Assembly: GCA_963723595.1 (NCBI GenBank)
Contig: CAVRRQ010000001.1
Coordinates: forward strand, 930,001 to 994,000
Source of the DNA: RYN-230 sp963723595
GTDB lineage: Bacteria > Actinomycetota > Actinomycetes > Streptosporangiales > Streptosporangiaceae
DNA length: 64,000 nt
Reading direction: 5' to 3'
Position numbers and translations under genes: made by a program. Shown here piece after piece: positions 32,287 through 41,783 of this stretch. Below the pieces are notes generated by a model. The model ran no database searches. It was given only the letters and a program-made list of their open reading frames with translations, and was not told the origin of the DNA. Each line of letters opens with the position of its first letter. Positions within the stretch are counted from its first letter, which is position 1.

Positions 32287-33540
32287 CGCGTCACCTCGGC
32301 CAGCCGCCGGGTGAGGTACCGGCGTTCGGCGTCGGACGGCGCCAGAGCCAGCGCTTCCCGGTAGCTGGCCGCGGCGCCGTCCGGCTGGCCGAGGCGGCGG
32401 AGCAGGTCGGCCCGGGCGGCCGGGAGCAGGTAGTAGCCGGCCAGCGCCGGCCGGGTCCAGCGCGTCAAGCAGGCGCAGCCCAGCGGCCGGGCCGTCGGCC
32501 ATGGCCACCGCCACGGCCCGGTTCAGCTCCACCACGGGGGACGGGAGCAGCGCGGCCAGCAGCGTGTACAGCCGGGCGATGGTGGCCCAGTCGGTGTCCG
32601 CCGGGCTGGCCGCCGTGGCGTGACAGCTGGCGATCGCCGCCTGCACCTGGTACGGCCCGGGCGGCTGGGCCGGCGGGATGGCCTGGAGCACGGTGAGGGC
32701 CTCGTCGATCTCGGCCCGGTCCCACCGGCCCCGGTCCTGGTCCTCCAGGGTGACCAGGTCGCCGGCGGAGTCCACCCGGGCCAGCCGCCGGGAGTGCTGC
32801 AGCAGCATCAGCGCGAGCAGGCTGCCCGCCTCGCGCTCTTCGGGCATCAGCTGGGTCAGCGCCCGGGTCAGCCGGATGGCCTCCAGGCACAGGCTCTCCC
32901 GGATCAGGTTCTGCCCGGCGCTGGCCGCGTACCCCTCGTTGAACAGCAGGTACAGCACGGCCAGCACGCCGGTGGTGCGCTGCGGCAGCAGGTGCGGTGG
33001 GGGCACCTGGTACGGGATGCGCGCGTTGCGGATCTTGTGCTTGGCCCGGACCAGCCGCTTGGCCATGGTCGGCTCCGGGACCAGGAACGCCCGGGCGATC
33101 TCCGCGGTGGTCAGCCCGGCCAGCGTGCGCAGGGTGAGCGCGACCCGGGCATCCAGCGGCAGCGCCGGGTGACAGCAGGTGAAGATCAGCCGCAGCCGGT
33201 CGTCGGGGAACTCGCCGCCGTCATCGCCGTCGTCGCCGCCCGGCGGTCCCGCGGTCCCGCCGCCCTGGGCGGCCAGCGTGGCCACCTGGTGCAGCTTGGC
33301 TGTTTCGGTGCTGCCGCGGCGCAGCCGGTCCAGCGCGCGGTTGCGGGCCACCGTGGTCAGCCAGGCGCCGGGCCGGCGCGGGATCCCGTCCCGCGGCCAG
33401 CTCCGCACCGCCCGGGCGAACGCGTCCTGGGCGCAGTCCTCGGCCAGGTCCCAGTCGCCGGCCGTCCGGATCAGCGTGGCCACGACCCGCCCCCATTCCT
33501 CGTGGAATGCCGCCGCGATCGCGGCGTCAACGTCGGTCAC
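32283..33540 (-). pseudogene. ECF42-type RNA polymerase sigma factor gene, frameshifted in the C-terminal extension
   Basis: The frame from the ATG at 33540 encodes sigma region 2 (WGRVVATLIRTAGDWDLAED, then CAQDAFARAVRSWP), region 4 (LPLDARVALTLRTLAGLTTA, FLVPEPTMAKRLVRAKHKIR) and the start of the long C-terminal extension of ECF42 (RTTGVLAVLYLLFNEGYAAS). Near 32,450 one base too many shifts the frame; the native end (LAGYYLLPAARADLLRRLGQ ... RRYLTRRLAEVTR) continues in another frame to 32283. As written, the protein runs into 360 residues of antisense junk. The extension is reported to be essential in ECF42 factors. Either a real mutation or a sequencing error. Confidence 0.82.
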
Positions 33541-33746
33541 TGATCGGTCACGGCTTCTCCTCGCACCCCGCGCCGCAGCGCGGCCCGCACGGCCACCGCG
33601 GGGCGGGCCAGGCCACGGCTCAACTGTGCCACGGCCGCGGCCAGCTCACCCAGTTGCGCGTCGGCCTGCCGCTGGCTGCCGGTGCAGCGGGCGCGCTGCG
33701 CGGCGTGCTCGGCCTGGACGGTCTGGTAGATCATGTACGAGCTCAT
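33537..33746 (-). CDS. Small hypothetical protein upstream of the sigma factor
   Basis: 69 residues with an AAGGAG site at good spacing before the ATG at 33746. Its TGA overlaps the sigma factor ATG (ATGA), so it is translationally coupled to it. The sequence is Ala/Arg/Gln-rich and helical (QTVQAEHAAQRARCTGSQRQ, AQLGELAAAVAQLSRGLARP) with one Cys and no TM segment. I do not recognise a family; the position suggests a role with the sigma factor. Confidence 0.6.
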   Translation of the reverse strand: MSSYMIYQTVQAEHAAQRARCTGSQRQADAQLGELAAAVAQLSRGLARPAVAVRAALRRGVRGEAVTDQ

Positions 33747-33826
33747 CGTGATCGCTCCTTCGTGCGCTCCGCCCGGCCGGTTTGGCCGGGTCGTCCAGAC
33801 GACGAACAGGACGGCCCGAGATGGAC

Positions 33827-33857
33827 CGCCCGGCCGGAAGAACTTTCCGGCCGGGCG
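33827..33857. terminator. Perfect 13-bp stem hairpin downstream of the cupin gene
   Basis: Arms CGCCCGGCCGGAA and TTCCGGCCGGGCG with loop GAACT. It begins about 26 bases after the cupin stop on the minus strand and precedes the small-protein/sigma operon. Very stable and symmetric; likely the transcription terminator of the cupin gene. Confidence 0.7.
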
Positions 33858-33882
33858 TTGGGCTAGCTGGCTGGCCGGGTGC

Positions 33883-34242
33883 TCAGCCGCGGGCGTAGTT
33901 GCTGGCCCCGTACCAGTCCACGACCACCACCGGCTCGTCCCCGGTCACCCACGCGTCGTGCCCCTGGGGCAGCGCGGTGACGTCCCCCGGCCCGGCGTCG
34001 AACTCGGTGCCGTCGGCCATCACCACGTGCAGCGTGCCCTGCACGTGGTACTGGAAGTGCGGCGCCTCACACAGCTCGGTGCCGGCCAGCGGCTTGACAT
34101 GCTCGGACCAGCGCCAGCCGGGCTGCAGGGTCAGCCGGCCGATCTCACCACCGCCGATCCGGACCAGGTCCAGCGCGCCCCGCTCGAAGCCGCGGGTCTC
34201 GTCCGGCGCCTGGAAGCTGGCGTGTTCTGCTTTGTCGCTCAT
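33883..34242 (-). CDS. Cupin domain-containing protein
   Basis: 119 residues from the ATG at 34242 with a GGGGAA site. One small beta-barrel: WRWSEHVKPLAGTELCEAPH (metal-ligand His in cupin motif 1), FQYHVQGTLHVVMADGTEFDAGPGDVTALPQGHDAWVTGD (motif 2), and the terminal VVVDWYGASNY. Such single-domain cupins often act as sensors or epimerase-like enzymes. It is divergent from the large BTAD regulator gene 118 bases away. Confidence 0.85.
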   Translation of the reverse strand: MSDKAEHASFQAPDETRGFERGALDLVRIGGGEIGRLTLQPGWRWSEHVKPLAGTELCEAPHFQYHVQGTLHVVMADGTEFDAGPGDVTALPQGHDAWVTGDEPVVVVDWYGASNYARG

Positions 34243-34360
34243 CGCGTTCCCCTTCAGAGTGCTGTGGTTACCCGTGCGCTGAGCGTGCCCGGCCGGGCTT
34301 GCAGCCACTTTGCAGCGCTTGAGGTGGCGCTGCGGGGCTGCGGCGGAGTTTGATACCGGC

Positions 34361-37300
34361 ATGAAGTCGCTCGCCGTGCGGGTGCTCGGCGATTTCGGCG
34401 TGGACGGCGTGCAGCCGCACGCGCTGGGCAGCCGGAAAGCCCGGCTGGCCCTGCACCTGCTCGCGCTGGGCGGCGGGCAGGCCGTGCCGTCCGGCGTGCT
34501 GATTGACGTGATCTGGGGCGAGGCCCCGCCGGCCAAGCCCGAGGACCAGCTCGCCGTGCTGATCAGCCGGCTGCGGTCGGTGCTCGGCCGGGACCGGATC
34601 GAACACCGCGACGGTGGCTACCGGCTGCGCTGCGATTGGCTGGACGCAGCCGAACTGGCCGTGCTCAGCGACGAGGTGCAGCGGCGCGTGGCGGCCGGGA
34701 ACGTGCTGGGCGCGGCCGCGGCGGCCCGGGTGGCGCTGTCCCTGGTCCGCGGCGACGGGCCGCGGCCGGTACCCGGCGACTGGGCGCTGCTCCGGCAGGC
34801 CGAGCTGGACCGCCTGATCAGCCGCAGCCGCGTGCTGGCGGCCGGTGCGCTGCTGGACGCGGGCGACTGGATGGCCGCCGCCGACGCCGCGGCCGCGGCG
34901 CTGGCCCGGGAGCCCTACGACGAGGCGGCGCTGCGGGTTCAGTTGCGCGCCCACGCGCTGGGCGGGCGGGTGGCGGCCGCGCTGGCCGCGTACGCCAGCA
35001 CCCGGGAGCGGCTGGCCGAGGACCTTGGCGCGGACCCGTCGCCGGAGACACAGGCGCTGTACACCGCGATCCTGCGCGGTGAGCTGGTCCCGGCCGGGCC
35101 GCCGCCGGCTGGCTCCGCCGGCTCCCGGCTGGACCAGGGCGGCCGGGCGGGCCCCGGCCAGCCCGGCACTGGCCAGCCCAGCGGGGTCCTGGTCGGCCGG
35201 GACAGCGAGCTGGCCTACCTGGACGCGGCCGCGCAGCGTGGCCGCAGCGGCGTGGCCGAGGTCATCGTGGTGGACGGAGAGGCGGGCATCGGGAAGACCA
35301 CGCTGCTGCGCGCCTGGGCCGCCCGCCGCGCGGCGGCCGGGGACACCGTGCTGCTGGCCCCCTGCGGACCGCTGGACCGGGCTTTGCCGCTGGACGCGCT
35401 GCTCACCGCGGTGGCCGCGCTGCTGCGCCGGCTCGGGCCCGAGGCGGCCGGCGACGTGCTGGGCTCCGACGAGACGGTGCTCGCGCCAGTGCTCGGGGGC
35501 ACGCCCGGCGCCGCCCCGCTGACCGCGCCGGGCCGCGTGGCCGGCCAGCCGGGGCCGCCCCTGGCTGACAGCATGCTCGGCCCGGCCGTGCTGTACGCCG
35601 CGCTGGTCCGGGTGCTGGCCCGGCTGGCCGAACGCGCCCCGCTGGTCATCGTCGTAGACGACGCGCATCTGGCTGGCCCGGCGCTGGCCGACTGGCTCCG
35701 GTTCGCCCGGCGGGCGGGCCTGCGGGCCGTGCTGGTCGCGGCGGTCCGGCCGGGCGAAGGTGAGCCATTGCCCGGCACCGGCCTGCTGCACCTGGACGTG
35801 CTGGGCCGGGACGCGGCCGCCGAGCTGGTCGGCCCGGCCCGGGTCGATGACCTGTACCGCCGGTCGCGCGGGCATCCGCTGTTCCTCACCGAGCTGGCCC
35901 AGCAGCCCGCGGGCAACGAGCCGCCCGCCTCGCTGGTCGAGTCGGTGTCGGCCCGCTGTGACGAGCTGGGGGCGGCCGGGACGCTGCTCCGCGCGGCCGC
36001 CGTGATCGGCCAGGACGTGGACGTCAACCTGCTGGCCGCGGTGCTCGGCCGGCCGTTGGTCGCGGTGCTGGACGACGCCGAGCGGGCCGCCGCCGGGCAG
36101 TTGCTGGTCGAGCAGGACAACATGTTCCGGTTCCGGCACGAACTGGTCCGCGAGGCACTGGCGGCCAGCGCGACACCGGGCCGGCAGGCCCTGCTGCACC
36201 GGCAGGCGGGCCGGGTGCTGGCCCAGCGGCCCGCCGCCGACCCGGTGACCGTGGCCTACCACGCGCGGCTGGGCGGCGACCTGGAACTGGCCGCCGGGGC
36301 GCTGCGCGCCGCCGCGGCGCGGGCCGCCGAACGGTTCGACCACGCGGCCGCCGAGACGCTGCTGGACGACGCCTTGCTGCTGCACGCCGAGCCGGACGGC
36401 TGGCTGGCCCGGGCCCGGGTGCGGACCCGGCGCGGCCGTTACCCGGCGGCGCTGCAGGACGTGGACCGGGCCGCGGTGGCCGGGCAGGCCGCGCTGGAAG
36501 TGGGCGCGTGGGCGGCCTACTTCGGCCGCCGCTTCGACCAGGCCGCCCAGTTCGCCGCAGACGGCGCGCTGGCCGCCGCGGACCCCGCCGACCGCGGCCG
36601 GTGCCTGGCCGCCGGCGGCCGCATCCACCACGCCGCCGGGGACCTGGACCAGGCCGAGCTGCTGTTGGGTGAGGCGGTGTCGCTGGCCCAGGGCGCGGAC
36701 CGGGTCACCGCGGCCGCCTGGCTCGGCGTGCTGCGTGCGCACCAGAGCCGGGCCGAGGAGGCGCTGACCCTGCTCCGCCCGGCGGTGCGTGGCCAGATCG
36801 GCGCCGAGCACACCTCGGCCACGCTGCACGCGCTGCTGTTCACCGGGCACGCGCACGCGCTGGCGGGGCGGCCTGCGCTGGCCCTGGACGCGTTCCGCCG
36901 GTATACGGCCGAGGTGGAGCGGCGCCAGGTGCCGCGGTTCGCCGGGCGCGCGGTGAACTTCGCCGGCTGGGTACTGCGCAACCTCGGTGCCTGGCCGGAA
37001 GCGCTCGACCGGCACCAGCAGGCCCTGGAGGTGGCCCAGCGCGACGGGACCGCCGAGGTCACCATCGCCGCGCTGGAGGACCTGGCCGAGCACGGCCTGG
37101 CCGCGGGCGACCTGGACGCCGGCGCGGCCCGGCTGGCCGAGGCGGGCGGGCTGCTGCATGGTGATGCTAACCACGGGGTGATGCTAACCACGGGGACCTG
37201 GTGTTCGGCTGGCGGCTGGCGCTCAAGCACCAGTTGCTCAGCGCGCGGCTCGCGCTGCTGCGCGGCGACCCGGCGGACGCACTGGCCGCCGCCACCGCGC

Positions 37301-37639
37301 TCGGGGAACGGGCCGCGGCGCTGCGCGTACCGCGGTACACCAGCGCCGCCCGGCTGGTCACGCACCGGGCGCGGCACGCGCTGCGGCTGCCGGTAGACCC
37401 CGCCGCCGTGGCCGCCGACCTGGACGCGCTGGACCAGTCGGTGTCGATCGAGGCCTGGTGGTGGACCGGTGAGCTGGCCGCCGACTTCGGCCAGCCAGCC
37501 TGGCTGGACCGGGCCGCCGACCAGGCCGCCCGGCTGGCCGCCGCGGCCGGCCCGTATGGGGACGGCCTGCGGAAGGCCGCGGGCCAGCGGCTGGACCGCT
37601 GGCGGGCAGCGGCCCAGTTACCCGGTCAGCCCGCCGTGA
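34361..37639 (+). pseudogene. BTAD-AAA (SARP/LuxR-like) transcriptional regulator gene broken by a 17-bp duplication
   Basis: From the ATG at 34361: an OmpR-type winged helix (VRVLGDFGVDGVQPHALGSR, KARLALHLLALG), the BTAD helical domain to about residue 240, then a P-loop ATPase domain (Walker A GEAGIGKTTLLRAW, Walker B LVIVVDDAHLAGP) and TPR-like helical repeats. At 37,161-37,194 a 17-base unit is present twice; removing one copy restores LLHGDANHGDLVFGWRLALK and about 140 further residues. With the duplication the protein acquires an unrelated tail and stops at 37396. The native stop is unclear; the restored frame passes into the antisense of the next gene, so I give an approximate end. Confidence 0.85.
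37161..37194 (+). repeat. 17-bp perfect tandem duplication inside the BTAD regulator gene
   Basis: GTGATGCTAACCACGGG occurs twice in immediate succession (37161-37177 and 37178-37194). Seventeen is not a multiple of three, so it shifts the reading frame. Removal of either copy exactly restores the protein. Confidence 0.95.
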
Positions 37640-38437
37640 CCAGCGCCATCGACACGGCCAGCGGCGCCTGGCCCGCGCCCGCCTGGCCGGCCGCCTGCGC
37701 GACGGCACGCTCGGCCGCCCGCCGGGCCGCGGTCCGGGCCGGGGCGTCCAGGCTGCGCAGGAACGGGGCGAACTGGGCCAGGCCCAGCCGCCAGGCGGCC
37801 AGCTCGGCCGGGGTGACCAGCGGCCGGCACGGTGACGGTGCGCAGCCGCACCCGGCTGAAGCGGCCGCCTCCGCCCGCCCGGCCAGCCGGTCCGCGTCCA
37901 GGCTGAGGCAGGTGTGCCAGGCGGCTCGCGGTAGCCGAACGGGCGCAGGGCCGCGTCCACCGCGTCCTTGGCCGGATGGGTCCAGCCCGACGCGAACGTG
38001 CTGGCCGCCAGTGCGGCGCCGACCCGGCGGGCCTCGGCCAGCGCGGCGGCCGGGTCCGGCAGGTGGTTCAGGCAGAACGCGGCGGTCACCAGGTCGAAGC
38101 TGCCCGCGCGGAACGGCAGCGCCGCCGCGTCGGCCGCCACCGGGTGCAGCGCCGGACCCGCGGCCCGCAGCATGCCCACGGCCAGGTCGGCCGCTACAAC
38201 CTGGCCCGCCCCGGCGGCCAGCGCGGCCCGGCCCGCCGCGCCGGTGCCCGCGCCCAGGTCCAGCACCCGGATGCCGGCCAGCGGCACCGGCGCGGCCGCG
38301 ATCAGCGCCGCGGCCAGCCGCTCGTACATCGGCCCCGGCCCGCTGGCCCAGCCGCCTGCCGCCGCGTCGTAGCTGGCGCGTACGGCCGTGGTCAGCTCAG
38401 CAGGGGTGCCGCGGCGAGCGCCCGGTCCGCCCACCAT
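37626..38437 (-). pseudogene. SAM-dependent methyltransferase gene, frameshifted
   Basis: From the ATG at 38437: YDAAAGGWASGPGPMYERLA, motif I VLDLGAGTGAAGRAAL, AADLAVGMLRAAGP, motif II/III FDLVTAAFCLNHLPDPAAAL, a class I methyltransferase of the Methyltransf_11 type. Near 37,920 one base is missing; the native frame then continues AWHTCLSLDADRLAGRAEAA and ends SLDAPARTAARRAAERAV ... MALVTAG at a TGA (37626-37628). The start overlaps the upstream APH gene by 46 bases. The last 180 bases lie antisense to the end of the BTAD regulator. Confidence 0.75.
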
Positions 38438-39435
38438 GCCAGCTCCTCGTCATAGCCGCCGAGCGCCTTCTCCCAGCCGAACTGCACCAGCGCGCCGAGC
38501 AGGCACAGCGCCAGCTGCCGGTCCCACCACGGCTCGGTGCGCACCCCGGCCGCCTCCAGCGCCTCCCGGTACACCGCGATCGCCGCCTCCTTGGCCTGCG
38601 GCAGGCGGCGGCAGTTGATGGCCAGGTACCAGGCCAGGTCGCTGAGCGCCGCGCCGCGGCCCGGCTGCTCCCAGTCCAGCAGCACGGTCCGGCCCTGGTC
38701 ATCGGTGCCCAGGTTGTCCAGCTTCCAGTTGCTGTGCACGAACGTCTGCGGCGTGCCGGCCAGCGCGTCCACCAGCGGGCCCGGGTCGTAGGCCAGCGGG
38801 GTGACCACCGCGGCCGCGGCCGGGGCCACCTCGGCCAGCAGCGGCCAGCCCTTGGCCACCAGCTGCGGCACCAGATGCGCGCTGCCCACCGCGGCCTCGG
38901 CGGCCGCCGTCCACGGGGACAGCTCCAGGTAGCGGTGCGTGACCGGGATGACGTCCGCCTCGGGGCCGGCCGCCCAGAACGCCGCGTGCAGCGCGGCCAT
39001 GTGCGTCAGGAAGCGGACGTGCTGGCCGAGCGGCACCGGTTCGTCGGTGACCGGCACCAGCCACCGCGCCACGTCATGCATCAGCACCGCGCACCCGCCG
39101 GGCCGGCCAGTGCCCGGCCCGCTCTCCGGCGCCGCGCCCACGATCGGCTGGTTGAAGCAGTCCGGCAGCCGGCCCAGGATGCCCCGCTCGCACAGCACCA
39201 GCGGCGCGCCGGCCAGGCAGCCGGACGCCCGCAGCGTCCAGTCCTGGCTAAGGTCCAGATGCTTGAGTACGTAACGCTCGTTGCCGATCGTCACCCGCTC
39301 AAGACGCGCGCCGGACTTGCCGGGCGGGTCGGCAAACGGCACCCGTTCGGTCGCACCGCGCAGCAGCCCGGCCACGTCGGGGTAGCGGCGCGGCGGCCCG
39401 GCTGGCGGCGGCCCGGCGGGCCGCGGGTCAGGCAT
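38392..39435 (-). CDS. Aminoglycoside phosphotransferase (APH) family protein
   Basis: 347 residues. A kinase-like fold with N-lobe RVTIGNERYVLKHLDLSQDW (Lys that binds ATP), catalytic loop FVHSNWKLDNLG (a Ser replaces the usual Gly or Asp after His; Asp and Asn conserved) and metal-binding VLLDWEQPGRGAALSDLAWYL. Actinobacterial members phosphorylate small molecules and rarely give antibiotic resistance. It overlaps the SnoaL-like gene by 8 bases upstream and the methyltransferase downstream, so the three form one operon. Confidence 0.83.
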   Translation of the reverse strand: MPDPRPAGPPPAGPPRRYPDVAGLLRGATERVPFADPPGKSGARLERVTIGNERYVLKHLDLSQDWTLRASGCLAGAPLVLCERGILGRLPDCFNQPIVGAAPESGPGTGRPGGCAVLMHDVARWLVPVTDEPVPLGQHVRFLTHMAALHAAFWAAGPEADVIPVTHRYLELSPWTAAAEAAVGSAHLVPQLVAKGWPLLAEVAPAAAAVVTPLAYDPGPLVDALAGTPQTFVHSNWKLDNLGTDDQGRTVLLDWEQPGRGAALSDLAWYLAINCRRLPQAKEAAIAVYREALEAAGVRTEPWWDRQLALCLLGALVQFGWEKALGGYDEELAWWADRALAAAPLLS

Positions 39436-39820
39436 CGGCCGCTTCCATCTCGGCCAGTAGCGAGGCCGGCCACCGGCCGCCGCACAGCACGGTGTCGGCC
39501 GCGATCCGGCCGTCCTCGATGGTCAGCAGGTGCATGTGGTGCGCGGCGTGCGGCACCCCGTTCTCGGCCCAGCTGAGCGTGTACTCGATCAGCTCGGCCG
39601 CGCCGCCGTCCACCGGGTAGCGGCGCAGCTCGTCGAAGTGGGCCGGGTCGGCGAACCAGCGCGCGTACTCGGCGCGGATCGCGTCCGGCCCGGCCCGGTG
39701 CAGCCGCCAGTTGGGCACGGTCGCGTCCAGCGTCGCGTCCGTGCTCCATACGTCGCAGCCCGGGATGGCCGCGTTCTCGATCGCGGCCAGGAACTCATCT
39801 ACCACGGTTGTGCTTGTCAT
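39428..39820 (-). CDS. SnoaL-like/NTF2-like domain protein
   Basis: 130 residues from the ATG at 39820. It begins MTSTTVVDEFLAAIENAAIP, and the cone-shaped NTF2 pattern follows: VWSTDATLDATVPNWRLHRA, AIRAEYARWFADPAHF, LIEYTLSWAENGVPHAAHHMHLLTIEDGRIA. These small alpha+beta barrels may be enzymes (aldol cyclase, isomerase) or ligand-binding proteins. First gene of the SnoaL-APH-methyltransferase operon. Confidence 0.78.
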   Translation of the reverse strand: MTSTTVVDEFLAAIENAAIPGCDVWSTDATLDATVPNWRLHRAGPDAIRAEYARWFADPAHFDELRRYPVDGGAAELIEYTLSWAENGVPHAAHHMHLLTIEDGRIAADTVLCGGRWPASLLAEMEAADA

Positions 39821-39985
39821 CGTCGCCTCCGCATGGTCTGGCTGCCGCCATGATGCGGCGGTGGTTTGCAGCAACTTTGCAGTGGCCGCTCACCTGCGTC
39901 TTCCGGCAGTCTAGGCAGGCCAGGGCAGCGACGGCGGGGACTGGCGCCCGGGTGGCCAGCGTCGCCGAGGTACCCGGCTCGCAAG

Positions 39986-40126
39986 ATGGTGCGCTGCTAC
40001 CAGCGGTACTTCCAGGTGCGCCCCGTCATCCGGCGCTATGAGGAGGTACTGGGCGCGGCGCAGCCCGATCAGCAGCGCGCCCGGGCCGCCGTCAACCGGT
40101 GGCGCCGCGACCACGGCCTCATGTAA
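39986..40126 (+). CDS. Possible 46-residue protein
   Basis: From the ATG at 39986: MVRCYQRYFQVRPVIRRYEE, then VLGAAQPDQQRARAAVNRWR, ending RDHGLM. Strongly basic and amphipathic, with a composition unlike the surrounding antisense shadows. No clear ribosome site. Its stop overlaps tail to tail with the convergent methyltransferase end. A family is not known to me. Confidence 0.35.
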   Translation: MVRCYQRYFQVRPVIRRYEEVLGAAQPDQQRARAAVNRWRRDHGLM

Positions 40127-40879
40127 CGCGGCTCACCGCCGCCCATGCGGTGGCGCTGATGTCGATAAGGCCGGCGGGCAGCAGCAGGCGGCACTGCTCG
40201 CGCAGCGCGGCCCGGCCGTCCGGGGCCAGCGAGGCCAGGTACGCGCCAGCCGGGCCGACGCCGAGCGTGAACGGCTCCCACCATTGCTCGAAGCTGTCCT
40301 GGCAGATCCGGACAGTCAGCGTGCTGACCTGGGCTTCGCCCAGCCCGGCCTGCGCGTACAGCCGGGCCAGATCGCCGTCGCGGACCCCGGCAGGCCGGAC
40401 TCGTCGTCCGCCGCCGGGTCCAGCTCGCGCACCGCCTGCCAGAACGCGGCCAGCGGCCCGCGGTCTCCCGCGTGATCCCAGACACAGGCGCCGACCAGGC
40501 CGCCCGGCCGGGTGACCCGGCCCATCTCGCGCAGGCCCTGCGCCGGGTCCCGCATGAAGTGCACCACCAGCTGGGCCAGCGCGGCGTCGAAGCTGGCATC
40601 GGGGAACGGCAGGTGCTCAGCCGTGGCCTGCCGGACAGCTACCCGGGGCAGCCGGTCCCGTGTGGCGGCGGCGAACGACGCCGATGGTTCCACCGCGCTG
40701 ACCGCGTCCGGGCCGGCCCGCCGGGCCAGTTCCGCGGTAAGCGCCCCGGGGCCGCAGCCCACATCGAGCACGCGCACTCCGGCGCGTACCCCGGCCAGGT
40801 CCGCGAACAGCCTGGCCAGCGGCTCCGAGTACTTGCCCATGAACCGCAGATAGGCGTCCGCGCTGACCTCGAAGCTCAC
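40119..40879 (-). pseudogene. SAM-dependent methyltransferase gene, frameshifted in a G run
   Basis: From the ATG at 40879: YLRFMGKYSEPLARLFADLA, motif I VLDVGCGPGALTAELA, SAVEPSASFAAATRDRLP, ASFDAALAQLVVHFMRDPAQ, a UbiE/Methyltransf_11 fold. Near 40,387 one G of a G run appears lost; the native frame then reads GVRDGDLARLYAQAGLGEAQ, TVRICQDSFEQWWEPFTLGV and ends ISATAWAAVSRVT at 40119. As written, translation stops after TRRPGWAKPRSAR. The break lies in a homopolymer, so a sequencing error is possible. Confidence 0.75.
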
Positions 40880-40917
40880 CCGGGCCAGCGTACCGGGGCG
40901 GGGGTTATGGTGAGTTT

Positions 40918-41217
40918 GTGCAGGTGGACATCAGCCCGGATGCGGCCAGGTTCGTGGCCGCCCGTGGCGGGCGGCTGTGGGTATGGGCCGCCCACCCGCT
41001 CCGGTGCTGTACCGGGACACCGGCCTACATGCACGCGGCCACCACGCCGCCACCCGGCCGGACCGGCTTTGTCCCGGTGGATGCGCCTGGTCTGGAGCTG
41101 TGGTTCCTGGCCCCGGCAGGCGCGCGGCCGGACGTGCTGGAAATCGCGCTGCACGGTCGGCGGCGGCCGCACGTCGAGGCCTACTGGGATGGCTGCCTCT
41201 ACGCGCTGACCGGCTAG
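40918..41217 (+). CDS. Conserved hypothetical protein (possibly HesB/IscA-like)
   Basis: 99 residues from a GTG. The sequence MQVDISPDAARFVAARGGRL, WVWAAHPLRCCTGTPAYMHA, and RRPHVEAYWDGCLYALTG resembles a short conserved actinobacterial family. The beta-rich fold with a CC pair and a C-terminal Cys recalls A-type Fe-S carriers but without their exact CGC motif. Function unknown. Convergent with the AhpD-like gene (4-base overlap). Confidence 0.65.
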   Translation: MQVDISPDAARFVAARGGRLWVWAAHPLRCCTGTPAYMHAATTPPPGRTGFVPVDAPGLELWFLAPAGARPDVLEIALHGRRRPHVEAYWDGCLYALTG

Positions 41218-41759
41218 CTGATATCTGGCGGCAGGTAGCCCTGGGCGATCAGACGCTGAGCCCCGGCGGCGTACCGGGCCGGGTCATCCGGGGCCACCGT
41301 GCCGAGCCCGTCCACATACCGGTTGAACATGCAGAACAGAGCTGCGATCAGCACCGTGTCGTGGATCTCCAAGTCGGTTGCGCCCTCGGCGCGGGCCGCG
41401 GCGACGTCGTCCCCGGTCACCGCCAGCCCGCTCCGCTGCACAGCGGCCGCGATGCGCAGCAGCGCTTTCAGCTTGGCCGGCACCGGCGCGCTGCCCGGGT
41501 CGGCCCGGACCTGCTGCACCAGTCCCATGCCGCCCGGCAGTTGGGCGGCGGCGCAGGCCGAGTGCGAGCCCGTGCAGTACTGGCAGTCGTTCAGCCCCGA
41601 AACGTAGGCCGCGATCAGCTCCCGTTCGCCGCGGGTCAGCGTGCTCGGCCCGCGCATCAGCACTTCGGTCAGCTCGCTCAGCGGCTGGGCGGTCTCGGGG
41701 CGGAACAGCAGCAAGCCACGGATTCCCGGCTCGCTGGAGTTCAACGTGATATGCGGCAT
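41214..41759 (-). CDS. Carboxymuconolactone decarboxylase/AhpD-like peroxidase-related protein
   Basis: 181 residues. The active-site region ERELIAAYVSGLNDCQYCTG, then SHSACA, contains the CxxC pair and following His of the AhpD fold, with Glu upstream as proton relay. Further matches are LLRIAAAVQRSGLAVTGDDV and EIHDTVLIAALFCMFNRYVD. It is likely a thiol-dependent peroxidase or oxidative-stress protein of the peroxidase-related family. A GNAT gene lies 24 bases upstream in the same direction. Confidence 0.87.
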   Translation of the reverse strand: MPHITLNSSEPGIRGLLLFRPETAQPLSELTEVLMRGPSTLTRGERELIAAYVSGLNDCQYCTGSHSACAAAQLPGGMGLVQQVRADPGSAPVPAKLKALLRIAAAVQRSGLAVTGDDVAAARAEGATDLEIHDTVLIAALFCMFNRYVDGLGTVAPDDPARYAAGAQRLIAQGYLPPDIS

Positions 41760-41783
41760 GCGCGCTCCAATCGGGGAAGGCCG

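Noticed and set aside
31363..33540. A single 725-residue protein containing the sigma factor
   Set aside because: Only the first 365 residues are sigma-like; the rest is antisense of the DGPF genes, reached through a frame break.
34268..37174. 968-residue minus-strand ORF
   Set aside because: Gln/Arg/Gly-rich composition without domains; it is the shadow of the BTAD regulator in high-GC DNA.
37201..39576. 791-residue plus-strand ORF
   Set aside because: Its first 140 residues are the displaced end of the BTAD regulator; the rest is antisense to the methyltransferase, APH and SnoaL genes.
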